NCBI GenBank assembly: GCA_937891215.1
Contig: CALAEU010000067.1
Span: 1 to 6,776 of the forward strand
DNA: 6,776 nucleotides
Origin: an uncultured Clostridia bacterium
GTDB taxonomy: Bacteria; Bacillota_A; Clostridia; Oscillospirales; Acutalibacteraceae
Direction: 5' to 3'
In this document: positions 1 through 5,499 of the stretch, piece by piece
Layout: every line of letters starts with the position of its first letter
Numbering within the stretch: the first letter of the stretch is position 1
The notes under the pieces: generated by a model
Databases searched by the model: none
What the model saw: only the letters and a program-made list of their open reading frames with translations
What the model was told of the DNA's origin: nothing
Made by a program: the position numbers and the translations under genes

Positions 1-45
1 GGAAACTCATTTTATGTTTTAATTGCAGCTTCTTTGGTTGTTTCT

Positions 46-570
46 CTAATTGGGAATTTCTTTAGTCCATTTATCATGATAAACAAAGCTATTCCCTGAT
101 TTTTTTATAGAGGAAATTAAAACAATTGTTGTTTGTGTTGGATTTATTCCTCTTCCAAATCCTGCTATTTTTATACCAAACTGTTTTTCAACTTCTTGGT
201 ATGTAAGGATAGGATGTCGCGCTAAATATTCTACATTATAATCAGCCGAAAACATACTGTCTAAATCTCTGCCTACAATTTTTCCTTGTTTATTTAATAA
301 AGCGGATTTTTTTCGTTCATCTTCTTTCTCCTTTTCCTGCAAAAACACCTTTTTTGCTTCATCCGCAGATTCTTTATCTTTTTTTATTTTGTCTGTCAAA
401 GCTTTTTGAACATCTACATCTATAGCATTTATAAATTTTTCAACAGCTTGTGGGTATTGCAGTATTATCACACCTTCTGGAAATTCAATTTTAAAATATT
501 TATCTGTAATAAGCACAATAGTTCCTTCACCATAAGACTTATGATTTACTTTTTGTCCAATTAAATCCAT
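46..570 (-). CDS. Uncharacterised protein with UvrD/PcrA-tail-like (Tudor-like) N-terminus
   Basis: A 174-residue protein, last gene of operon C, starting 15 bases after the helicase stop. The ATG at 570 has a GAGGG SD 7-8 bases upstream, which fixes the start. Residues 5-20 (GQKVNHKSYGEGTIV) closely resemble the small beta-barrel at the C-terminus of UvrD/PcrA helicases (GDKVxHKxxGxGTV), which contacts RNA polymerase or nucleic acid. Residues about 55-95 are a highly charged Lys/Glu helix, probably coiled coil. Residues about 100-170 form a separate C-terminal domain containing GFGRGINPTQTTIVLISS and ending HDKW; it faintly recalls binding domains of modification-dependent restriction enzymes, but I cannot confirm this. 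The protein stops eight residues after the HDK, so the last domain could be cut short. Its place next to a nuclease-helicase suggests an accessory or DNA-recognition subunit. The gene is certain; its function is inferred. Confidence 0.85.
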   Translation of the reverse strand: MDLIGQKVNHKSYGEGTIVLITDKYFKIEFPEGVIILQYPQAVEKFINAIDVDVQKALTDKIKKDKESADEAKKVFLQEKEKEDERKKSALLNKQGKIVGRDLDSMFSADYNVEYLARHPILTYQEVEKQFGIKIAGFGRGINPTQTTIVLISSIKKSGNSFVYHDKWTKEIPN

Positions 571-585
571 ATTTATCCCTCTTCA

Positions 586-1812
586 CTAAATTTCTTCTAC
601 TCCGAGTTCTTTGAAATAATTATAAATACCATCATAAAATTCAGGTAATCTTGTTGCGTCATTTATATCGCCTTTAGGAATAAAAATAACCACACCTTGT
701 CTTGCTCGTGTCATAAGAACTCTATAGGTATTTTTCAAATATATTCGTTTGTCCTCTGAACCTACATTAGTCCATTTATTTCCTACAAAGCTATTATAAG
801 TCCACTTACCGTTTACAAATCTGAAATCAGCATCCCAAGCAAGAACTGAATAATCTATTTCAAGTCCTTGAATGTCAAATTCTGTTACAACATCTTCTAA
901 CATATAGCTTGAACGAACATCATCCTTTTCGTTTAGAAACCAGTTTTCAACTGCGATTTCATTCTTAACAAAAATCCCCTCTGGTTTTAATCTTAAAGCT
1001 CCACTACTTGCTATAAGTCCGTAACGAGTTGTTCCCTGCGATTTGCTTCGAACCCAGTCTTTTGCTTTATTCAAATCACGTGTTATTACAAATGGATATT
1101 TATCTTTAATACGCCCATAAAGCTCTTTTGCATCGTTCTTTTCAACATCTAATACAGCTTTTACAAATGCTGCTAAATCCGGTGTTCTAAATGAACGCAC
1201 AGATGTCGCTAAATGCAAATCTTTTTTCTCATAGAGATTAAGTCCTAAAACCATGCTTTTCCATTCTCTTCCTCTGCGATACTCATCATCGTTAAGCTGC
1301 GGTGTTATGTAAACATCCCAATTCGAAAAAGACTTTTTAATAGAATCGAACCACTCAGGCAACCCTGCTTCACCAGTGTTAATTTCTTGACCACCACCAA
1401 CTAAACAAATAATTACGCCCCAGTCGTCATGACGATCCATTGTACTAATTAAAAATTCTGGTTCACTATAAGGGAATTCAGGTATTCCTTTTTTGGTTGA
1501 CATAAATTTTTCTAACATTTCATGAGTCCACGAGCGTTGCGCTTCATCAAAAATTGCAATCCTTTCTGGTGGAACATTTTTATTTCCAACGAATGAATCT
1601 CTGTATTTATGTATTATCTGTATAAATGCAGATGTACTACGCAAAGCTTCTTTTTTAGAAAGCTTTACTCCCTTCTCTTTCTCTTGAAGCACCTTATCAC
1701 GCGCAAGCGCTTCTTGTAAAACCTTTACTAATGGGAAATTGCCAGATAAAAATACATATAAATCAAAATACTGCGTGTTCACCTTTTTCTGCATCTGAAC
1801 GTTGAATCGCAA
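586..1812 (-). CDS. DUF2075-type SF1 helicase, C-terminal part (separated by frameshift)
   Basis: This is the 3' portion of the nuclease-helicase whose 5' part ends at 1763. The open frame formally begins at a TTG at 1812 with no good SD. Its first 19 residues are only the out-of-frame reading of the upstream part; family-like sequence starts with VFLSGN at 1755. Visible helicase motifs are Walker B IAIFDEAQ (residues 85-92), LVGGGQE (motif III-like, 137-143), SVRSFR (204-209), a UvrD-like motif V (VVTEFDIQGLEID, 308-320) and motif VI (YRVLMTRARQG, 363-373). Without the P-loop, which lies in the other fragment, it could not hydrolyse ATP alone. Joined to the upstream frame minus 16 bases it gives 658 residues, about what I expect for this family. 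Whether it is expressed here is unknown. Confidence 0.85.
   Translation of the reverse strand: MRFNVQMQKKVNTQYFDLYVFLSGNFPLVKVLQEALARDKVLQEKEKGVKLSKKEALRSTSAFIQIIHKYRDSFVGNKNVPPERIAIFDEAQRSWTHEMLEKFMSTKKGIPEFPYSEPEFLISTMDRHDDWGVIICLVGGGQEINTGEAGLPEWFDSIKKSFSNWDVYITPQLNDDEYRRGREWKSMVLGLNLYEKKDLHLATSVRSFRTPDLAAFVKAVLDVEKNDAKELYGRIKDKYPFVITRDLNKAKDWVRSKSQGTTRYGLIASSGALRLKPEGIFVKNEIAVENWFLNEKDDVRSSYMLEDVVTEFDIQGLEIDYSVLAWDADFRFVNGKWTYNSFVGNKWTNVGSEDKRIYLKNTYRVLMTRARQGVVIFIPKGDINDATRLPEFYDGIYNYFKELGVEEI
1749..1771 (-). repeat. 7-base direct repeat (GTATTTT) bounding the 16-base frame-breaking insertion
   Basis: On the minus strand GTATTTT occurs at 1771-1765 and again at 1755-1749, exactly 16 bases apart. 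The first copy reads GTA TTT followed by TGA; the second reads GTA TTT TTA in the frame of the downstream helicase part. Deleting one repeat plus the spacer GATTTATAT gives ...HAV-FLSGN... with no other change. The geometry fits slippage-mediated insertion or deletion. Confidence 0.85.
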
Positions 1813-2578
1813 TATTTAAACCAACGAGTGTTTTACCAGCACCGGGAACACCTGTAACAAAACAAATAGATTTTCTTTTATTTTGTTTACTATACTCAAT
1901 AATTCTATTTATTTCTTCTGTTGTAACAGTAAGATTTTTTGCACCTGCATCACTACGGGTAATGTCCTGCACATTATGACCTCTATATAATGCTTGAGCA
2001 GCCTCAACAATAGTTGGAGTAGGTAAATATTCAGAATTTTCCCAGTCTTCGTAATCGAATTCATTTTCATAAAACTGATTTGCAACTTTTCTAATATAAT
2101 CACCAATATTATCTGAATTACAACTGATTGGTTCAACTATATGATTAACATCACTGATGATACATTCTTTTGCTGGAGCTTTGGTTGAAATCATTATTGG
2201 TACAAGGAGTTTATCATGACTTTCTTTTTGAAAATTCCTCAAATCCAACGCATAATCATACACCTGATTATAAGTTGATGGTTTATATTCCTTATCACCA
2301 CACTTAAATTCTAACAAAAACACAATATTTTTATATAATAAAACAACGTCAACACGTTTACCCATTCGAGGAATTGTATATTCAAAAATTATTCTACCTT
2401 CGTCAAAATCGGCAAGTTGCGATTTTAATATATCAACCTCTATTTCCCATGTATTACTTTGTTGAATTGTAGTTTCTGCAGAAACATCGTTAGAATGAAT
2501 AATCCCTAATATTTCTTTTGAGGATTGCTTTAAAAAATTTGTTACAGTATCAGAATAATAACATCTTAAATTTCTCAT
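1763..2578 (-). CDS. DUF2075-type nuclease-helicase, N-terminal part with PD-(D/E)XK-like domain and Walker A
   Basis: 271 residues, starting at an ATG preceded by AAGGGG, 14 bases after the XRE repressor stop. Residues about 40-135 resemble a PD-(D/E)XK nuclease fold: RVDVV with D77, then a hydrophobic strand ending in E90-F-K92, followed by a Gln/Tyr-rich helix (NQVYDYA). Residues 236-252 carry the P-loop GVPGAGKT of an SF1 helicase. The frame ends at TGA (1765-1763) directly after HAVF, where relatives continue into FLSGN. That continuation exists in another frame 16 bases further on. As sequenced, this gene makes a nuclease domain with a P-loop but no Walker B. The intact protein would be a DNA/RNA helicase with an N-terminal nuclease, an architecture often found in defence islands. 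The domain call is firm; a defence role is inferred. Confidence 0.87.
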   Translation of the reverse strand: MRNLRCYYSDTVTNFLKQSSKEILGIIHSNDVSAETTIQQSNTWEIEVDILKSQLADFDEGRIIFEYTIPRMGKRVDVVLLYKNIVFLLEFKCGDKEYKPSTYNQVYDYALDLRNFQKESHDKLLVPIMISTKAPAKECIISDVNHIVEPISCNSDNIGDYIRKVANQFYENEFDYEDWENSEYLPTPTIVEAAQALYRGHNVQDITRSDAGAKNLTVTTEEINRIIEYSKQNKRKSICFVTGVPGAGKTLVGLNIAIQRSDAEKGEHAVF

Positions 2579-2592
2579 ATAATCCCCTTAAA

Positions 2593-2835
2593 TCATTTTA
2601 TTTCTTGTTCAAGATTTTCAAATAAATCACAATCAAAAAACTCTCTAACGCTAATTTCAAGACCGTCACAGATTTTCTTTATTGAAACAACACCAGGATT
2701 TTGACTTTTCTCATTCAAGATACTATAAACTGTTGAAGGAGAAACACCCGAAATATTTGCTAAAGCATTTATTGCTATTCCTTTTTCGTTACAAAGTTCA
2801 ACTATTCTTTTTTCAACTGCTTCTTTAATTAACAT
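2593..2835 (-). CDS. XRE-family helix-turn-helix transcriptional regulator
   Basis: An 80-residue single-domain repressor, first gene of operon C. Residues about 5-70 form the five-helix Cro/C1-type HTH: helix 2 and the turn lie in AINALANISGVS (21-32), the recognition helix follows at PSTVYSILN (33-41), then NPGVVSIKKICDGLEISVREFF (47-68), typical of this family. The ATG at 2835 has GAGGG 7-8 bases upstream. No ligand or protease domain is present, so any induction signal must come from another partner. Palindromic sites lie directly in front of the gene, so it most likely represses its own operon, including the nuclease-helicase 14 bases downstream, keeping a potentially toxic effector low. 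Confidence 0.93.
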   Translation of the reverse strand: MLIKEAVEKRIVELCNEKGIAINALANISGVSPSTVYSILNEKSQNPGVVSIKKICDGLEISVREFFDCDLFENLEQEIK

Positions 2836-2850
2836 TATTATCCCTCTTTG

Positions 2851-2860
2851 CGATATATCG
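2851..2860. promoter_or_regulatory. Candidate XRE operator O1 (CGATATATCG)
   Basis: A perfect 10-base palindrome, 15 bases upstream of the XRE start codon. It overlaps a possible -10 element (TATATC, complement of 2852-2857), which has a TTGGTG -35 (2875-2880) at 17-base spacing. Binding here would block transcription. The same core recurs at 2899-2908. Operator function is inferred. Confidence 0.65.
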
Positions 2861-2884
2861 TTATTTTTATTCTACACCAATTTA

Positions 2885-2894
2885 CGATTTGTCG
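2885..2894. promoter_or_regulatory. Possible degenerate third operator (CGATTTGTCG)
   Basis: It has the same length and outer half-sites (CGA...TCG) as the two perfect sites, but a different centre. It lies immediately beside the 18-base palindrome. It may be a lower-affinity site or coincidence. Confidence 0.35.
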
Positions 2895-2912
2895 TGTGCG
2901 ATATATCGCACA
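2895..2912. promoter_or_regulatory. Candidate XRE operator O2 (TGTGCGATATATCGCACA)
   Basis: A perfect 18-base palindrome containing the same CGATATATCG core as the site at 2851-2860, centre-to-centre distance 48 bases. A perfect inverted repeat of this length, duplicated in core in front of an XRE gene, is strong evidence of a dimeric repressor site. The longer arms suggest it is the higher-affinity site. Confidence 0.72.
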
Positions 2913-2920
2913 AAAGTAAG

Positions 2921-2951
2921 AAACCAGATAAGCATTCAACTCATCTGGTTT
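2921..2951 (-). terminator. Hairpin terminator of operon B
   Basis: Perfect 9-base arms, AAACCAGAT (2921-2929) and ATCTGGTTT (2943-2951), with a 13-base loop. On the minus strand the stem is followed by the T-rich run CTTACTTTT. It lies 21 bases after the EF-hand gene stop and before the operon C operators, where a terminator separating the two units would be expected. The T-tract is imperfect, so strength is uncertain. Confidence 0.6.
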
Positions 2952-2972
2952 TATCATATTCCTCAAAACTAT

Positions 2973-3122
2973 TCAATCATCAAATTCATCTGAATCGATG
3001 TCATCGTCTTCGTCATCACTGGTTAATTCATCTAAAAGCATGAATTCGAGGCCTTGCTCGAAGCAATCGAGGTTTCCGTCACCATTGAAATCGAACAAAT
3101 CACCAAAGATACCATTTGACAT
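2973..3122 (-). CDS. EF-hand acidic microprotein (49 aa)
   Basis: A short gene that is easy to miss. The ATG at 3122 has a strong AAGGAG SD (3131-3136) lying across the end of the preceding gene, whose stop is five bases upstream, so translation is probably coupled. Residues 11-22 (DFNGDGNLDCFE) form a textbook 12-residue calcium loop: D11, N13, D15, G16, N17, L18, D19 and E22 all match the canonical pattern. A hydrophobic helix follows (GLEFMLLDEL, 24-33), then a tail in which most residues are Asp or Glu. There is no signal peptide or dockerin-type second repeat, so it should be cytosolic. I recall similar single-EF-hand short proteins in Clostridia, of unknown role. Calcium binding is predicted from the motif only. 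Confidence 0.78.
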   Translation of the reverse strand: MSNGIFGDLFDFNGDGNLDCFEQGLEFMLLDELTSDDEDDDIDSDEFDD

Positions 3123-3127
3123 AACTT

Positions 3128-3385
3128 TCACTCCTTTTTCTTTCGTACTACATATGGAATGTTAAAAGGTGTACCGACAACCATATCATTATACTTTGAA
3201 GAATCAAATATTATTTTATGTTTTCGTGCTTCTTTCTTTAGCTGATAATCCAACTCAAATAAATAATAAGTATCAGTTTCTTCGTAATTTATACCGAGTT
3301 CATTTAATATTTCTGTGGTACTATACTCTGCCCCATCCTCAACACCTTTAATAAACTCAATCATTTTTTCTAAAACTGTTTCCAT
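3128..3385 (-). CDS. Uncharacterised 85-aa protein
   Basis: Second gene of operon B. The ATG at 3385 has GAGGTG just upstream, and the gene lies 12 bases after the 219-aa gene. The protein is small and charged, with an N-terminal amphipathic helix (residues 3-14), a segment STTEILNELGINYEET that could be the helix pair of a small winged-helix-like fold, a Lys-rich helix (about 46-56) and a C-terminal strand ending in basic residues (VVRKKKE). No catalytic motif, membrane segment or signal peptide is visible. The mix of a possible HTH-like core and basic tail would suit nucleic-acid binding, but this is speculative. I do not recognise the family. Confidence 0.75.
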   Translation of the reverse strand: METVLEKMIEFIKGVEDGAEYSTTEILNELGINYEETDTYYLFELDYQLKKEARKHKIIFDSSKYNDMVVGTPFNIPYVVRKKKE

Positions 3386-3397
3386 AATACACCTCGG

Positions 3398-4057
3398 TTA
3401 ATCTTCTAAATCATCACACATCAATAAATCTTTTAATCTATCAAAGTTATATGGGTAGGCGTTGTCGCCATAGATTTTTACGGGTTTTGTGTTGTTTGAA
3501 TAGTGGATTTCGAGTTCCCACTGGATGCCGTCTAACACTGTATATCCGAATCGTCTGAGATTATAATTTTTCCGCCATTCGCCGATGTGTAAGTGTTCTA
3601 ATTCTTCAAGAAAACTTGCTTTTTCGATGGTTTCGGTTTTGTCGTATTCTTCCGGTTTTACAGGTATTGGTGAACGACAGTACTTCAGCTCAGCAGTATC
3701 ATCTGTAATGGTTACTTCAACCAATTCTTCGCCACACAAAAAGCCACCGATTGAGAAAATGATTTTACTGATATTCGGGATATTCGCATCGAATTCCATA
3801 GCTTTAAGTTCTGCTTTTGTTGGTTGATACTCCACACCTGATTCTTTGAGTGTTTGTTTTGCTCGTTCAAGATAATCCTGAGAGCATGAAATTCTTACAC
3901 TTTCAGATGGATGCATTTCACACACATAATCGGGATGCTCTGCTATATTTTTTAACTTCGATATTTGTCGTTTCAAGCTACGAATTGCCTTTAAAATTTC
4001 TTCAGGTGTCTTACCTTTTAAATATTCTTCATAATAGGTTTCTGGAGATATCATCAT
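3398..4057 (-). CDS. Uncharacterised 219-aa protein, Clostridia-type conserved family
   Basis: First gene of operon B. A longer reading from a TTG at 4072 is possible, but GGTGGTG at 4070-4064 makes a good SD for the ATG at 4057, six bases away, so I use that start; the adjacent ATG at 4054 is also possible. The N-terminal third is a helical coiled segment (EEILKAIRSLKRQISKLKN) followed by YVCEMHPSESVRISC, with spaced Cys and His. The C-terminal third holds HIGEWRKNYNLRRFGY, WELEIHYSN and KIYGDNAYPYNF, which I recall as a recurring block in uncharacterised gut Firmicute proteins. There is no signal peptide or membrane helix. No enzymatic motif can be named. The family recollection is from memory and not verified. 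Confidence 0.8.
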   Translation of the reverse strand: MMISPETYYEEYLKGKTPEEILKAIRSLKRQISKLKNIAEHPDYVCEMHPSESVRISCSQDYLERAKQTLKESGVEYQPTKAELKAMEFDANIPNISKIIFSIGGFLCGEELVEVTITDDTAELKYCRSPIPVKPEEYDKTETIEKASFLEELEHLHIGEWRKNYNLRRFGYTVLDGIQWELEIHYSNNTKPVKIYGDNAYPYNFDRLKDLLMCDDLED

Positions 4058-4085
4058 AAAAATCACCACCAAATTTTATTTTGTG

Positions 4086-4091
4086 ATTATA
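4086..4091 (-). promoter_or_regulatory. Possible -10 element of operon B (TATAAT)
   Basis: The minus strand reads a perfect TATAAT at 4091-4086, about 30 bases ahead of the 219-aa gene start. No convincing -35 lies 16-18 bases upstream (AACGGA at 17). Position right after the operon A terminator supports a promoter here, but the call rests on one hexamer. Confidence 0.35.
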
Positions 4092-4171
4092 TTCTAACAT
4101 CTTTGATATCCGTTGAATGGGACTTTATGGTACGAAAATGGCGGAAGTTTACAAAATTCAACAAAAACCTG

Positions 4172-4208
4172 GCAAAAAATCAGCACTCCCATTCAAAATG
4201 AGAGTGCT
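4172..4208 (-). terminator. Rho-independent terminator of operon A
   Basis: On the minus strand AGCACTC (4208-4202) pairs with GAGTGCT (4188-4182). After one mismatch the stem continues with four further pairs (4200-4197 with 4190-4193) around a three-base loop. It is followed by GATTTTTTG. The first arm begins 13 bases after the ArsC/Spx-like stop codon. Stem, tight loop and T-run are all present. Confidence 0.85.
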
Positions 4209-4220
4209 TTGTGTTGGTTA

Positions 4221-4574
4221 TTATTCTAATTTTTCATTCCACTCGGATTCTTTGAAGCCGACGAGTACAAAATCATTACCGACTAAAATCGGGCGTTTTA
4301 CGAGCATACCGTCAGTAGAAAGAAGCTGTAACATTTCGGTTTCGGTCATATTTGGCAACTTGTTTTTCAAATCCATTGATTTATATAACAAACCGCTTGT
4401 GTTGAAGAACTTTTTTAATGGTAATCCACTTTTCTTATACCACTCGGTAAGCTCTTCGAGTGTAGGGTTCTCCTGCTTAATATCTCTTAACTCGTATTCT
4501 ATTTTATTATCATCAAGCCACTTTTTAGCCTTTTGACAAGTTGTACATTTTGGGTAGCAAATAAATTTTAGCAT
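4221..4574 (-). CDS. ArsC/Spx-family thioredoxin-fold protein
   Basis: A complete 117-residue member of the arsenate reductase/Spx/YffB family, at the usual length. The ATG at 4574 is preceded by AAGGAG. The N-terminal thioredoxin-fold strand leads to a redox CXXC at C10-T-T-C13. LVKRPILVG (91-99) is the conserved family block with the Arg (R94) that in true ArsC helps bind arsenate, and the C-terminus GFKESEWNEKLE matches the family end. The CXXC is seen both in Spx-type RNA polymerase-binding regulators and in uncharacterised ArsC-like proteins, so I do not assign arsenate reduction. No arsR or arsB neighbour is present. It is the last gene of operon A, just before a strong terminator. Family membership is near certain; the biochemical role is open. 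Confidence 0.92.
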   Translation of the reverse strand: MLKFICYPKCTTCQKAKKWLDDNKIEYELRDIKQENPTLEELTEWYKKSGLPLKKFFNTSGLLYKSMDLKNKLPNMTETEMLQLLSTDGMLVKRPILVGNDFVLVGFKESEWNEKLE

Positions 4575-4607
4575 AGTAAACTCCTTATACTCTATTGATA
4601 ATATAAT

Positions 4608-4763
4608 CTACTTTTCTACTATCTCGAATTCCTCTGGATAAAAGAGATAATCTTCATCTGTATCATCAACTATTCTGAACAATCCTTCTTCAACCGCAAT
4701 AACTTCATAAATTTTCCCGTTGGTTAACGAAACACAGGTTTCATTTATATATTTAACTTTCAT
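4608..4763 (-). CDS. Small SH3-like uncharacterised protein (51 aa)
   Basis: The frame is open back to 4832, but that reading overlaps the previous gene by 53 bases and has an unconvincing N-terminus. Starting at the ATG at 4763 gives MKVKYINETCVSLTNGKIY..., 16 bases after the preceding stop; an ATG at 4772 is also possible. The SD is weak (GGA five to six bases upstream). The protein is a run of short strands, NGKIYEVIAVEEGLFRIVDD followed by an acidic DEDYLFYPEEFEIVEK end. This pattern, which I recall from small Firmicute proteins, suggests a five-stranded SH3-like barrel. It has no catalytic residues and is probably a binding module. It lies between the GIY-YIG-like gene and the ArsC/Spx-like gene in the same transcript. 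Confidence 0.68.
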   Translation of the reverse strand: MKVKYINETCVSLTNGKIYEVIAVEEGLFRIVDDTDEDYLFYPEEFEIVEK

Positions 4764-4779
4764 TCTGTCCATATACAAA

Positions 4780-5499
4780 TTAAATATTACCTTCATAGGT
4801 AGGTCTGAAAGCATAATGCAACATTGCTTCAATCAATTCTGTCTGAGCCTTATTAGATTTAACATAAATATTAATTCTATGTAAATTATTCAACATCCAT
4901 TCCTTTACATTACTCTCGCTCACACCTTGTAAAGCAAAGCGGTTGTCTTTGCACAAACTTTTTGCTAATGTACTCGGTGCACTAAACCCATAATGTTGGC
5001 TAACAAATCTTGCTGTGCTTTTTTCGTTGACTTTTCCTATTTTTAAAAATTCGCACTCTTTATCTTTTATATACGCAAAAATATAAATTGCAGAATAACC
5101 CTCTGGTAATTTCGATGGTTGCTTATGGGGACATCCCAAGTCTTCTATATAATAATCATCAATTCTTTCACCTAAATTGCGAGCCACAATTTCTATATAT
5201 TCCATTTTACTTTTAATTTTTGTTACTAATTCTTCATTCACTGCCGTTGGCTTATTATACACTACTTTTTCAAAAACAACACTCTCGCCTAAAATTACAT
5301 CTGTTGTTTTATAACCAGCTTCACCCCAAGATTTTGAATAAGTGTGGATTGTATCATTGTTACTCCACCACTCTCTATACTTCCTTGCTGACACAGGCAA
5401 TTCAAAACCAAGAATTTCTTCAATTTCACTATAGGTTAACTTTATTCTTTCTTTTTTATGTAAATTTAAATATGTAGTCAATGGTTCATATTTTGTCAT
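4780..5499 (-). CDS. DUF7662-like / GIY-YIG nuclease-like fusion protein
   Basis: 239 residues. The ATG at 5499 is chosen over one at 5532 because AAGGAG sits eight bases upstream; the start overlaps the preceding gene's end by 14 bases, indicating translational coupling. Residues 3-78 show the pattern KYEPLTTYL ... LTYSEIEEILGFELPVSARK ... WWSN ... SWGEAGYK ... VVFEK, which I recognise as DUF7662-like, a small domain that may bind nucleic acid. Residues about 135-236 look like a divergent GIY-YIG (T5orf172-like) nuclease: AIY (137-139), KIG (153-155), ARF with R164, QHY with H169, and E224 in LIEAMLHYAF, in the order expected for the catalytic Tyr, Arg and Glu. The second tyrosine is replaced by Lys, as in T5orf172-type members. 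Nuclease activity is inferred from these motifs. C123 and H125 in the linker do not form an obvious zinc site. Confidence 0.82.
   Translation of the reverse strand: MTKYEPLTTYLNLHKKERIKLTYSEIEEILGFELPVSARKYREWWSNNDTIHTYSKSWGEAGYKTTDVILGESVVFEKVVYNKPTAVNEELVTKIKSKMEYIEIVARNLGERIDDYYIEDLGCPHKQPSKLPEGYSAIYIFAYIKDKECEFLKIGKVNEKSTARFVSQHYGFSAPSTLAKSLCKDNRFALQGVSESNVKEWMLNNLHRINIYVKSNKAQTELIEAMLHYAFRPTYEGNI

Noticed and set aside
1..45. Minus-strand ATG at 10-8 as the start of a further operon C gene.
   Set aside because: Only three codons are visible before the window edge and no SD precedes it, so it cannot be supported.
1909..2136. Minus-strand open frame of 75 codons inside the nuclease-helicase.
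   Set aside because: It lies wholly within a well-supported gene in another frame, has low-complexity Ile/Leu-rich composition and no SD.
4112..4162. Inverted repeat GTTGAAT (4112-4118) / ATTCAAC (4156-4162).
   Set aside because: Seven-base arms 37 bases apart are expected by chance in AT-rich DNA and have no partner features.
4608..4832. The longer 74-residue reading of the SH3-like small protein.
   Set aside because: Its first 20 residues overlap the GIY-YIG-like gene out of frame and have no SD; the ATG at 4763 gives a coherent small domain.
3169..5477. Several plus-strand open frames (3169-3351, 3585-3827, 3850-4059, 4117-4536, 5220-5477).
   Set aside because: All are antisense to genes with clear motifs and SD sites, and their translations are Phe/Leu/Ser-rich shadows of AT-rich coding sequence.
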